This document shows positions 1-7,689 of a stretch of 19,882 nucleotides of DNA, piece by piece. A program made the position numbers and the translations under genes. The DNA is from CAWACC01 sp964390695 (GTDB taxonomy: Bacteria > Chlamydiota > Chlamydiia > Chlamydiales > Parachlamydiaceae). The stretch spans positions 1 through 19,882 of the forward strand of contig CAYMKI010000043.1 of the NCBI GenBank assembly GCA_964390695.1, read 5' to 3'. The stretch's first letter is position 1; every line of letters begins with the position of its first letter. The notes beneath the pieces were generated by a model, which worked only from the letters and a program-made list of their open reading frames with translations, did not search any database and was not told where the DNA came from.

Positions 1-16
1 AAACCCATATTGTGAG

Positions 17-847
17 TTAGGGATTCGCAAGATTCCATTTATGAATCAAGTCTTCAAAAGCCCCGCTGCTTTCGGTATTTTCAAGACCCTTGTCGAATTT
101 CTCAATCAGCACCGCTTCAAATACGCCTCTTCTAGCCACAAGCCTTAAAGCCAAATCTGTCAGAGGATCGGTGGCAATTTTGATTTTGTCCTTATAAAAA
201 CCATGCGTATAAATCTGAGCGATTTCCGCATCTAGAATAACCCCTGCAATGATATTTTTGTTGAGATCATCCAAAGCGGAGATCATATTATCGTAAGGAG
301 TGAAAAAGGCCGCTTCGCGCCCGAGTTGGAAAATCTGAGAAGACCCTCGTTTGATCGCAATAGGCTTGCCTTCTAAATCTTTCAAGGATTGAACCGCAGA
401 ATCGGCATTCACGACTAACACCGGACCTGCATTATAGATGGGTTGAGATATGTAATATTTATTTTTTAAATACTTAGCCGGGGAAAAAGTAGCTAATATA
501 GCATCATACTCGCCGGCATCCAGTAATTTGAACATCTCTTCAACAGACAGGTTTTTGCTGACACTTAAATGAATTTTAAAGCGTTCTTTTTCTGCAATAA
601 CGGCCATGAGATCATCGACAAAGGCGCTCATGTTGGGTTCTTTTCCAAAAAGCTCGATAGGAGCGAAGTTGTTGCTGCGTAAGATGCTGTATTCATGCTC
701 AGGCAACAGAGGCCCATGATAGGCTCTGTATATGCTGAACAGTGCAACCAACACACAGAAGGCCAAAATCAGCTTATTTTTCGACTGTTTTGAGATTTTA
801 TTCCATACGTTCATCATATGCTTATATTGTACCTGATTTAGTTTCAC
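17..847 (-). CDS. Amino-acid ABC transporter substrate-binding protein, membrane-anchored
   Basis: Periplasmic solute-binding protein of the family-3 (polar amino acid) type, expected to hand a ligand to an ABC permease outside this window. After a basic N-terminus there is one hydrophobic stretch (about residues 25-41, LILAFCVLVALFSIY) with no clear cleavage site or lipobox, so it is probably a signal anchor. The rest follows the fold: GEYDAILATFSPAKYL, then SQPIYNAGPVLVV, then DLEGKPIAIKRGSS, and the C-terminal FDKGLENTESSGAFEDLIHKW. In the usual TxxR...FSxPY block the arginine is not visible, so the ligand may differ from the standard ones. The full frame opens with GTG at 847; two ATGs at 817 and 814 are alternatives giving 266 or 265 residues, and neither choice has a strong Shine-Dalgarno. 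It is divergent from carA. The family call is firm; the substrate is unknown. Confidence 0.8.
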   Translation of the reverse strand: MKLNQVQYKHMMNVWNKISKQSKNKLILAFCVLVALFSIYRAYHGPLLPEHEYSILRSNNFAPIELFGKEPNMSAFVDDLMAVIAEKERFKIHLSVSKNLSVEEMFKLLDAGEYDAILATFSPAKYLKNKYYISQPIYNAGPVLVVNADSAVQSLKDLEGKPIAIKRGSSQIFQLGREAAFFTPYDNMISALDDLNKNIIAGVILDAEIAQIYTHGFYKDKIKIATDPLTDLALRLVARRGVFEAVLIEKFDKGLENTESSGAFEDLIHKWNLANP

Positions 848-925
848 TATGCAATTTCATTTCTTTTTTTATTTCTATTAAATCCAAAATTTGTATAGTT
901 GTCATGAACAATTATAGTTTCTCAT
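848..925. promoter_or_regulatory. AT-rich divergent intergenic region between the binding protein and carA
   Basis: This 78-bp AT-rich stretch must hold the leader, and probably the promoters, of two divergent genes. Only weak promoter-like matches are visible: TATAGT at 894-899 without a convincing -35 box, and TTGTCA at 899-904 too close to the carA start. The carA ATG has no Shine-Dalgarno in front of it. No PyrR-type or arginine-box operator was recognised. Confidence 0.3.
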
Positions 926-1990
926 ATGACACAGAATCTGCATTTTCGTCAAAAAGGGTACCTTCACCTGGAAAATGGCTCCATATTTTCTGGTTTTATG
1001 GCTCCCTGGCAAACCGAGACATACCACGGAGAAGTGGTTTTTACCACAGGCATGACAGGGTACCCTGAATCTTTAACTGACCCTTCATACACAGGACAGA
1101 TCTTAACCTTTACCTTTCCCCTTATCGGCAACTATGGTGTACCTTCATCATCTTTATGGGAATCTTCCAAAATACATGCCAAAGGGGTCATCCTAGATTC
1201 TCCCTGTCTACACTGGAGCCACTATACCGGCAAAGTTTCTTTGCAGGATTGGCTGAAAGATCAAAATATTCCCATGTTATACAGTGTAGACACCAGGCAA
1301 ATCACCAAAACCCTTAGATCTGCCGGGACTATGCTGGGCGTGATCTCTTCTGATAGCCAACCACCACGCAAATTTATCAATCCAAATGAGGAGCACTTGG
1401 TGGCTCGGGCTTGCCGCCAAGCACCAAAACGCTATGGAAATGGCGCAAAACGCGTGATTGTGGTCGATTGCGGTGTAAAGGAAAATATCTTGCGCTGCCT
1501 GGCGCAATGGCCTGTCACCCTAGACCTTGTGCCCTATGACTACGACTATTCAGAGGAAGCTTTTGATGGGGTTTTAATTTCCAATGGTCCTGGCGATCCG
1601 GCCAGATGCGTGGAAACAATTGACATTCTTAAAAAGGCTTTCAAAAGGCAAAAACCCCTGTTCGGAATATGCCTAGGCACTCAATTGATGGCTTTGGCCG
1701 CCGGAGCCAAGACCTACAAGCTGGCCTTTGGCCATCGCGGCCACAACCAACCCTGCATCGATACAGTCACCAAAAAATGCTACATCACCAGCCAAAACCA
1801 CGGATTCGCTGTAGACGAAGGCTCCTTGCCGCAAGAATGGAGAGTCTCCTTCAGAAATATGAATGATGGATCGGTGGAAGGGATCGCTCATAAAGACCTC
1901 CCTTTCTTTGCCGTGCAATTCCACCCGGAGGCTTCTCCAGGACCTACTGATACCTTATCTTTATTTGAACAATTTTATCAGTGCCTATGA
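926..1990 (+). CDS. carA: Carbamoyl-phosphate synthase, glutaminase (small) subunit
   Basis: Hydrolyses glutamine and channels ammonia to CarB for carbamoyl phosphate synthesis (pyrimidine and/or arginine pathway). At 354 aa it is close to the usual CarA length. The N-terminal CPSase domain shows GEVVFTTGMTGYPESLTDPS. The C-terminal class-I amidotransferase domain carries the nucleophile Cys249 in FGICLGTQ and the partners His333 and Glu335 in QFHPEASPG, so glutaminase activity should be intact. Stretches such as AGAKTYK, HNQPC, SQNHGFAVD and NDGSVEGIAHKDLPFF resemble the eukaryotic CAD/CPS1 small-subunit region more than E. coli CarA. The ATG at 926 lacks a visible Shine-Dalgarno, but the protein start aligns with the family. 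Its TGA overlaps the carB ATG (ATGA at 1987-1990), which points to translational coupling. Confidence 0.97.
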   Translation: MTQNLHFRQKGYLHLENGSIFSGFMAPWQTETYHGEVVFTTGMTGYPESLTDPSYTGQILTFTFPLIGNYGVPSSSLWESSKIHAKGVILDSPCLHWSHYTGKVSLQDWLKDQNIPMLYSVDTRQITKTLRSAGTMLGVISSDSQPPRKFINPNEEHLVARACRQAPKRYGNGAKRVIVVDCGVKENILRCLAQWPVTLDLVPYDYDYSEEAFDGVLISNGPGDPARCVETIDILKKAFKRQKPLFGICLGTQLMALAAGAKTYKLAFGHRGHNQPCIDTVTKKCYITSQNHGFAVDEGSLPQEWRVSFRNMNDGSVEGIAHKDLPFFAVQFHPEASPGPTDTLSLFEQFYQCL

Positions 1991-4900
1991 CACATAATAC
2001 TCACAATACTCAAAACATTAAAAAAGTTTTAATCTTAGGCTCCGGCGGTCTTCGCATTGGACAAGCAGGAGAATTCGATTACTCCGGATCGCAAGCGATC
2101 AAAGCCTTAAAGCAAGAGGGCATCACCACTGTCTTGGTCAATCCCAATATAGCTACAGTGCAAACCGATCCGGATATGGCTGATGTCGTCTACTTGCAAC
2201 CCCTGAATGTCGAAACCGTCAGCCGAATCATCGAAATGGAAAAACCGGACGGCATTCTACTCAGCGTCGGCGGACAAACCGCACTGAACCTGGGTCTTGA
2301 ACTCGATGCCCAAGGTATCTTAGCAGCACATCATGTCAAAGTCCTCGGCACCTCCACCCACTCCATTCGATTAACAGAAGACAGAGAACTCTTTAAACAA
2401 ACCCTGAAGGCTATACATGTAGACACCCCGCTGAGCATCTCCGCCTGCAGCGTTGCAGAAGCCGTGGAAGCTGCCAAGCAGATAGGCTATCCCATCATGA
2501 TGCGAGCCGGATACTCGCTGGGTGGATTAGGTTCGGGTAAAGTCTCCTCTGAAGCCGAGCTGATCAAAAAGTCGCGGGAAATTTTCAATAGCGTCCCCCA
2601 AATATTAATCGAAGAATACTTAACCGGATGGAAAGAGATAGAATACGAGGTGGTAAGGGATAAGGATGACAATACCTTGACGGTGTGCAACATGGAAAAT
2701 TTCGATCCCATGGGCATTCATACCGGCGAGAGCATCGTAGTGGCCCCTTCCCAAACCTTGACCAATAGAGAATTCCATTTACTTCGAGAAATCGCCATTA
2801 AGACCGTACGCCACTTAGGCATCATCGGGGAATGCAACATCCAATACGCACTCAACCCTCGAGACAGCAGCTATAGAGTTATAGAAGTGAATGCTCGCTT
2901 ATCTAGGTCCAGCGCCTTAGCTTCCAAGGCCACGGGCTATCCCCTAGCTTTTGTTGCAACCAAACTTGCCCTCGGCAAACGCTTAGACGAAATCCAGAAT
3001 GCCATCACAAAAAAAACCACAGCGTTTTTCGAGCCTTCCCTGGATTATATTGTAGTGAAAATCCCCCGCTGGGATATACAAAAACTAAGGTCGGCAGAAA
3101 GGACCCTCGGTTCGGAAATGAAAAGCGTGGGCGAGGCCATGGCAATCGGACGGACTTTTCCGGAAGCTCTGCAAAAAGCCGTACGGATGCTCAACCAAGG
3201 AGCCAGCGGCCTCTGCGACTATCCCTATGAAATTCCAGATCCCTTAATAGAAATCGAAAAAGCCACCGATCGCCGCCTATTTGCCATCTACAAATATTTT
3301 TCGCAGGGCGGATCTGTCGAAGAAGTGCATCGCCTATCTGGCATCGATTCCTGGTTTTTACATCCCATCCATGAGATTACCCGGCTGGTCCAGCATTTCG
3401 CCACACAGCCTTTCGACAAGCCTACCCTGCTGGTAGCTAAGCAATGGGGCTTCTCGGACAAAACCTTAGCTAAACTGACGCATTCTTCGGAGGAATCCCT
3501 GCGCAAGACGCGCCTAAGCCATGGCATCGTCCCCTACGTCAAGCAAATCGACACCTTGGCAGGAGAGTTCGAAGCGGAAACTAACTACCTTTATACCACC
3601 TATCACGCTTGTGCCCATGATATTGCCCCCTCGCAAAACCAATCCATTGTCATTTTAGGCTCTGGTCCTTACTGCATAGGCTCTTCGGTAGAATTTGATT
3701 GGTGCGCGGTCAACACCGCCAGGACATTGAGAAAATTGAATTGTCCTACCATCATGATAAATTCCAATCCGGAGACTGTTTCCACCGACTATGACGAATC
3801 CGACAGGTTATATTTCGAAGAAATCTCTCTTGAAAGGGTCCAAGATATCATGGACTTTGAACGAGGGCTCGGCATTATCGTCTCGGTGGGCGGACAAGTC
3901 GCCAATAACTTAGCAATTCCCTTGGCCCAATCCGGCTATAAGCTGCTAGGCACCTCAGCAGAATCCATCGACCAGGCTGAAAATAGAAAAAAGTTCTCCG
4001 AACTGCTGCACGATCTTAATATCGACCAGCCTGACTGGACCGAAGTCACCACACTGCCCAAAGCCAAGGCGTTTGCCGAAAAGGTAGGCTATCCCGTACT
4101 GGTCCGTCCCTCCTATGTGCTTTCAGGGGCAGCCATGAACACCGTTTTTAATCCCGAAGATCTGGAAAAATACCTTCTGCAGGCCACCATCCTCTCCCCG
4201 GATCATCCTGTGGTCATTTCCCACTTCATCTCCAACGCCAAGGAATTGGAAATCGATGGCGTGGCCAGCCAAGGCGAAGTGATCATTGAAGCCATCACTG
4301 AACACATCGAAAACGCCGGTGTACACTCCGGAGACGCCACTTTGGTGCTCCCTCCCCAACGCCTGTATATGGAAACCATCCGCCGCACCAAACGCATCAC
4401 TAAAGACATCGTCAAAGCCCTCAACATCACAGGCCCGTTCAACATTCAATTCATTGCCACCGACAACCAAATCAAGGTGATAGAGTGTAATGTGAGGGCC
4501 TCGCGTTCTTTTCCCTTTGTATCTAAAGTCACGCATCACAATTTTATCGAAATCGCCACTGAAGCTTTCTTGAACAAGTATCAACAACGCTCCTTTGAGA
4601 CCTTAGAGCTGGATTACGTAGCTGTCAAGACGCCGCAATTTTCCTACAGCCGGCTGAAAGGGGCCAATCCTGTAGCCCATGTCGAAATGGCGTCTACCGG
4701 AGAAGTAGCCTGTTTTGGAGAAAACTTATTGGAAGCTTTTTTTATGTCCTGGCTTGCCACCGAACAGTCGATCAAAGGCAAAAAAATCCTTCTCAGCATC
4801 GGCGGCGATAAAAAGATGAAACTGCTGCCCTCTATTCAACAGCTCGATCAGCAGGGCTGGGAAATTTATGCCACAGAGAATACCCACGACTTTTTGGTAC

Positions 4901-5214
4901 GCCACGGCGTCGGCTCCAGCTTTTTATATAAAGCCAGCGAAGGCTATGAGCCTAATGTCGTTTCAGCCATAGCCAATCGCCATGTCGATCTTATCATCAG
5001 CATCCCTAGAACTCTAGCCACCTCCAATAACACCACAGATGGCTTTAAAATACGGCGCCTAGCTATCGACAATCATATCCCCCTGATCACCAACATACAT
5101 GTGGCGCAACTCTTTTTGCATTGCCTGTCGGAACTGAACATCTCCAAGGTTCCAATCAAACCCTGGAATTACTACTCAGCCAAAAAGAGCCGCTCTGCAG
5201 ATGCTCTATTATGA
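1987..5214 (+). CDS. carB: Carbamoyl-phosphate synthase, large subunit
   Basis: Makes carbamoyl phosphate from bicarbonate, ammonia and two ATP. At 1075 aa it has the standard duplicated layout: two preATP-grasp/ATP-grasp halves (starting near GSGGLRIGQAGEFDYSGSQA and GSSVEFDWCAVNTA) and a C-terminal MGS-like allosteric domain. The sequence tracks eukaryotic CPS closely: ETVSTDYDESDRLYFEE, LRASRSFPFVSK-like VRASRSFPFVSK, EMASTGEVACFGE, and a C-terminal tail containing YYSAKK. In the second half, Cys563 (PYCIG) stands where an Arg is usual. Of the N-acetylglutamate contacts known from human CPS1, the two Thr are kept (Thr963 and Thr966 in TENT), while the Trp and the three Asn positions are not obviously conserved. 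The ATG at 1987, in ATGA overlap with carA, is preferred over an in-frame GTG at 1981. Its end overlaps the convergent gene by 6 bp. Confidence 0.97.
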   Translation: MTHNTHNTQNIKKVLILGSGGLRIGQAGEFDYSGSQAIKALKQEGITTVLVNPNIATVQTDPDMADVVYLQPLNVETVSRIIEMEKPDGILLSVGGQTALNLGLELDAQGILAAHHVKVLGTSTHSIRLTEDRELFKQTLKAIHVDTPLSISACSVAEAVEAAKQIGYPIMMRAGYSLGGLGSGKVSSEAELIKKSREIFNSVPQILIEEYLTGWKEIEYEVVRDKDDNTLTVCNMENFDPMGIHTGESIVVAPSQTLTNREFHLLREIAIKTVRHLGIIGECNIQYALNPRDSSYRVIEVNARLSRSSALASKATGYPLAFVATKLALGKRLDEIQNAITKKTTAFFEPSLDYIVVKIPRWDIQKLRSAERTLGSEMKSVGEAMAIGRTFPEALQKAVRMLNQGASGLCDYPYEIPDPLIEIEKATDRRLFAIYKYFSQGGSVEEVHRLSGIDSWFLHPIHEITRLVQHFATQPFDKPTLLVAKQWGFSDKTLAKLTHSSEESLRKTRLSHGIVPYVKQIDTLAGEFEAETNYLYTTYHACAHDIAPSQNQSIVILGSGPYCIGSSVEFDWCAVNTARTLRKLNCPTIMINSNPETVSTDYDESDRLYFEEISLERVQDIMDFERGLGIIVSVGGQVANNLAIPLAQSGYKLLGTSAESIDQAENRKKFSELLHDLNIDQPDWTEVTTLPKAKAFAEKVGYPVLVRPSYVLSGAAMNTVFNPEDLEKYLLQATILSPDHPVVISHFISNAKELEIDGVASQGEVIIEAITEHIENAGVHSGDATLVLPPQRLYMETIRRTKRITKDIVKALNITGPFNIQFIATDNQIKVIECNVRASRSFPFVSKVTHHNFIEIATEAFLNKYQQRSFETLELDYVAVKTPQFSYSRLKGANPVAHVEMASTGEVACFGENLLEAFFMSWLATEQSIKGKKILLSIGGDKKMKLLPSIQQLDQQGWEIYATENTHDFLVRHGVGSSFLYKASEGYEPNVVSAIANRHVDLIISIPRTLATSNNTTDGFKIRRLAIDNHIPLITNIHVAQLFLHCLSELNISKVPIKPWNYYSAKKSRSADALL

Positions 5215-6393
5215 ATTATTTAGAGGATAGAGAATGGGGTTTTCTGAGATTTTCTTCTTCCATATTTCTATCGCTTCATCTGGCAAATACATCTCAACGT
5301 CATAAAGCTCTTCGGTGTTAGCCGTTAGTTTTTCTCCGTTTTCCTTAGCCTTCTTTACCTTCTCTAATTCTTCATAAATCGTCTTATCCACCTTTTGACA
5401 TTTTTCAGGTGTATTTCTTCCCATAGTGCGCATACCTTGGAGGTAATGAAAACCATGAGAGTTCTCAACTGCTGTTAATTGGATGCGTCCTTCGCATTTT
5501 CGTGCGAAGCTATACTCAATGGCCACTTGAAATAAGGCGGAGCCAACACCCTTGATGTTTTTATTGCCTTCGGAATTAAGGAATTCTAGATTGTTTATTT
5601 CAGAAAGATATATTTTCGGTAAGTCCTGGTTGGGAGGATTACCAGCATTGTCGTTCGGACCATAACCTCGCCCAGTACGAAAGTACTCGCCGCGAAAATG
5701 CGTTCCCTGCACTGGATCGCTCATCGTTCTTATCCAGTCCAGTTTCATTTCTCCGACTTTATGGGTGGTTCCTTTGATATAGGCGTGGAGACAAATGCAG
5801 TTATTTTTGTCGGTCCATTGGTAGATGGAAAGCGGCAAGGGCTTTGAACCTTCCATGACTACTGCCACACCAACCTCTACACCGACAGGCCCTTCAGAAG
5901 ATGTTTTTTCAATTTGCGTTGTTGGCGCTGAAGTATTAGATGAGGAATCCGCTAGGGATCGTGAGGAAGTGGAGCTTGAAGAAGATGGTGGTGAAGATGG
6001 ATTATTGAGTTGCCAATTCTTCATAAGCGCGGTATTTAATACGTTTTCGTAATATTCCTTTTTAGCAAGTAGTAGTGTTAATTTCTGATCACTTGAATTA
6101 GATTTTTTATTTAATGAGCTACCTACGACTTTAGTTTTATTAGCTGATTTAAATGTGTCTAATCTTTTTTGAGACTTAAGTAATTTAGATTTTCTGTTGT
6201 CAATTTTTTCTTCTAATTTACCAATTTGTTTTGATATGTTGCTAGCAATTTTATTTAAATCTTTTACATCACTAATTTTATTTATTTTACTTAGGGCTAA
6301 AGCTGTAAATTCCATTGTCTTTTCTGCAATAACCTCTGGAGACTTTTCGTTGATCTTTGCTACCCATTCAAGTTTATTGTTTATAGGATCCAT
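5209..6393 (-). CDS. Protein with coiled-coil N-terminus, Ser-rich linker and GNAT-like C-terminal domain
   Basis: A 394-aa protein. The start is the ATG at 6393, preceded by a strong Shine-Dalgarno (GGAGGTG, complement of 6398-6404) six bases upstream; the open frame continues 13 codons further up to 6432 without support. Residues ~1-125 are charged and helical (probable coiled coil). Residues ~130-160 form a Ser/Thr/Pro-rich linker with runs of serine. The C-terminal part has an acetyl-CoA-binding-like signature, NIKGVGSALFQVAIEYS (Gly282 region), followed by LTAVENSHGFHYLQGM, matching the order of GNAT motifs A and B. Function and substrate are unknown. The modular build and host-like domain would suit a secreted effector, but no secretion signal is visible. 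It is more AT-rich than carB. It converges on carB with a 6-bp overlap. Confidence 0.75.
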   Translation of the reverse strand: MDPINNKLEWVAKINEKSPEVIAEKTMEFTALALSKINKISDVKDLNKIASNISKQIGKLEEKIDNRKSKLLKSQKRLDTFKSANKTKVVGSSLNKKSNSSDQKLTLLLAKKEYYENVLNTALMKNWQLNNPSSPPSSSSSTSSRSLADSSSNTSAPTTQIEKTSSEGPVGVEVGVAVVMEGSKPLPLSIYQWTDKNNCICLHAYIKGTTHKVGEMKLDWIRTMSDPVQGTHFRGEYFRTGRGYGPNDNAGNPPNQDLPKIYLSEINNLEFLNSEGNKNIKGVGSALFQVAIEYSFARKCEGRIQLTAVENSHGFHYLQGMRTMGRNTPEKCQKVDKTIYEELEKVKKAKENGEKLTANTEELYDVEMYLPDEAIEIWKKKISENPILYPLNNS

Positions 6394-6418
6394 AAAACAC
6401 CTCCATGTTATACAAATT

Positions 6419-6424
6419 ATTATA
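6419..6424 (-). promoter_or_regulatory. Possible -10 box for the GNAT-like gene
   Basis: On the minus strand TATAAT lies 25 bases upstream of the ATG at 6393, with the strong GGAGGTG ribosome-binding site between them. No good -35 box sits at the usual distance, so the call is weak. Confidence 0.3.
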
Positions 6425-6522
6425 ACTATCAAGTGTTTTTATAGTATAATATTTTTTACCTCCCGACGAAGCAGTGAGGTGAACATTTACTATAAGTTAG
6501 TTAATTACTGAACATTATCGAA

Positions 6523-6548
6523 AATTTAAATTAAACTTAATTTAAATT
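6523..6548. repeat. AT-only inverted repeat (12-bp arms, 2-bp centre)
   Basis: Arms AATTTAAATTAA and TTAATTTAAATT flank AC, a near-perfect palindrome in the divergent region between the GNAT-like gene and the decayed gene at 6657. With no G or C in the stem and no T-run it is a poor terminator candidate. It could be an operator or simply reflect AT-rich composition. Confidence 0.45.
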
Positions 6549-6593
6549 ATCAATCAACACAAGCAACTAATTTTTATTATTTTTTTATTGCAA

Positions 6594-6622
6594 TTGCTTC
6601 AGATGATATAAACTCATATAAT
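6594..6622 (+). promoter_or_regulatory. Candidate vegetative promoter for the 6657 gene
   Basis: TTGCTT at 6594-6599 and a consensus TATAAT at 6617-6622 are separated by 17 bp. This is about 35 bp upstream of an ATG at 6657 that has the strong ribosome-binding site CGGAGGT at 6647-6653. So the decayed gene still has an apparently intact start region. Confidence 0.45.
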
Positions 6623-6656
6623 ATATATAGATAATAATTAACTATACGGAGGTTAC

Positions 6657-7591
6657 ATGAATATAGTCTCTAATTCAGAGAAATTAAGCATAACCTCCCA
6701 TTTTCCAATAACACCATCTAAAGAAAACATTCGATCGAATGAAATAGATTGGATTGAAAAAGCTGTAGCAGACATCAAAAATCCAGACAGAAAAGTCAGC
6801 CTCCAAGACAAAATATGCCGACATGTCGAAACATTGCAAACCTTTTCATCCGAGCAAATCATTAATTTGCTCGAGTCTTTACATCAAAAGCTTAGATAAG
6901 ACGCTCATAACGAGGAAATTCTCAAACATTTGTGTAAACAAGTTGCGACTTTGACAATAGCCAAAAACATCTCTTTGGATAAGCTCTTAAACCAAGTATC
7001 GGATAAAAAATTCGCTATAAACGTTATCACTGAGCTAGTTAAGCAAGACAATCTTATTCCACTTGAAGCCGCCGAATATTTACTCAATAGCGGCATCGAT
7101 TCACGTAGCTCAGAAATTCAAGCAGGATTGATCGAAATCGCTAAGATATGTGCTCAAAAGGATGGGGCAGTCATCTCCTATAATATAGCAAAATTTAGAA
7201 TCGATGCTTCCACGCAGGAAGGACAACTCGCAATGATTGAAATTGCAAAGATAGCATTACAGAATGATCCTTTGGGGACTTTCTATGATATTAACAATTA
7301 TTCCATACACTCAAATACCGATGAAGAGAAGGTTCGCTATAAAGAATTGTCCAATTTTATCTTCATAAGCTCCTTCGCAAGATAGCCCTAAAAAAAGCAG
7401 AACTCTTAAACATTCCCCTGGTAGTTAGTCCTCTAGAGTACGAAAACGAGGTGGCCAAACTATACCCATATTCCTTGGAAGCCCTACAAAAGCCTGTTCC
7501 CTTTGAATATGTGGATGCTTTAAAAGGCTTGAAATACGGCACTTACACAATCTCAAAAGCTCTGCACATTAATGCAGAAAAGCGACAATAA
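6657..7591 (+). pseudogene. Decayed gene: in-frame stop plus frameshift
   Basis: Three open segments add up to one former gene of about 311 codons. Segment 1 (6657-6896) starts with ATG behind a strong CGGAGGT and is closed by TAA at 6897-6899. The same frame continues without another stop from 6900 to the TAG at 7383-7385. Shortly before that the sense-looking reading moves to another frame, around the TTTT at 7355-7358, giving FYLHKLLRKIALKKAELL and ending at TAA 7589-7591. The total of 935 nt is one short of a multiple of three, consistent with a single-base deletion. No known family was recognised; the predicted protein is helical and Leu/Ile/Lys-rich. Alternatively the first 80 codons could survive as a short protein. 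Sequencing error is not excluded. Confidence 0.7.
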
Positions 7592-7605
7592 ATGCTCAGA
7601 TAATT

Positions 7606-7641
7606 CGTCCAGTTCGTCCAGTCTGTCCAGTTCGTCCATTA
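7606..7641 (+). repeat. Tandem 9-bp array upstream of the four-helix-bundle gene
   Basis: Four consecutive 9-bp units, CGTCCAGTT, CGTCCAGTC, TGTCCAGTT and CGTCCATTA, end 48 bp before the ATG at 7690. A related GTAGAC follows at 7645-7650. The array is complementary to the array just downstream of the gene (8275-8303). Confidence 0.85.
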
Positions 7642-7689
7642 AACGTAGACAAAAAATTCACATTTTTATAAACAAATAATTAATTTTCA

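Noticed and set aside
742..1068. 108-codon open frame across the carA start
   Set aside because: It overlaps both the divergent gene's 5' end and carA in another frame; no ribosome-binding site and no family resemblance.
1981..1986. GTG at 1981 as the carB start
   Set aside because: The ATG at 1987 overlaps the carA stop as ATGA, a standard coupling arrangement, and the protein aligns from there.
4123..4587. 154-codon open frame antisense inside carB
   Set aside because: It lies wholly within the strongly conserved second half of carB and gives a low-complexity Gly/Asp/Val-rich translation; it is a shadow of the carB codons.
6930..7385. Independent gene starting with TTG at 6930
   Set aside because: It is in the same frame as the 6657 segment, separated by a single stop codon, and has no suitable ribosome-binding site; a broken single gene explains it better.
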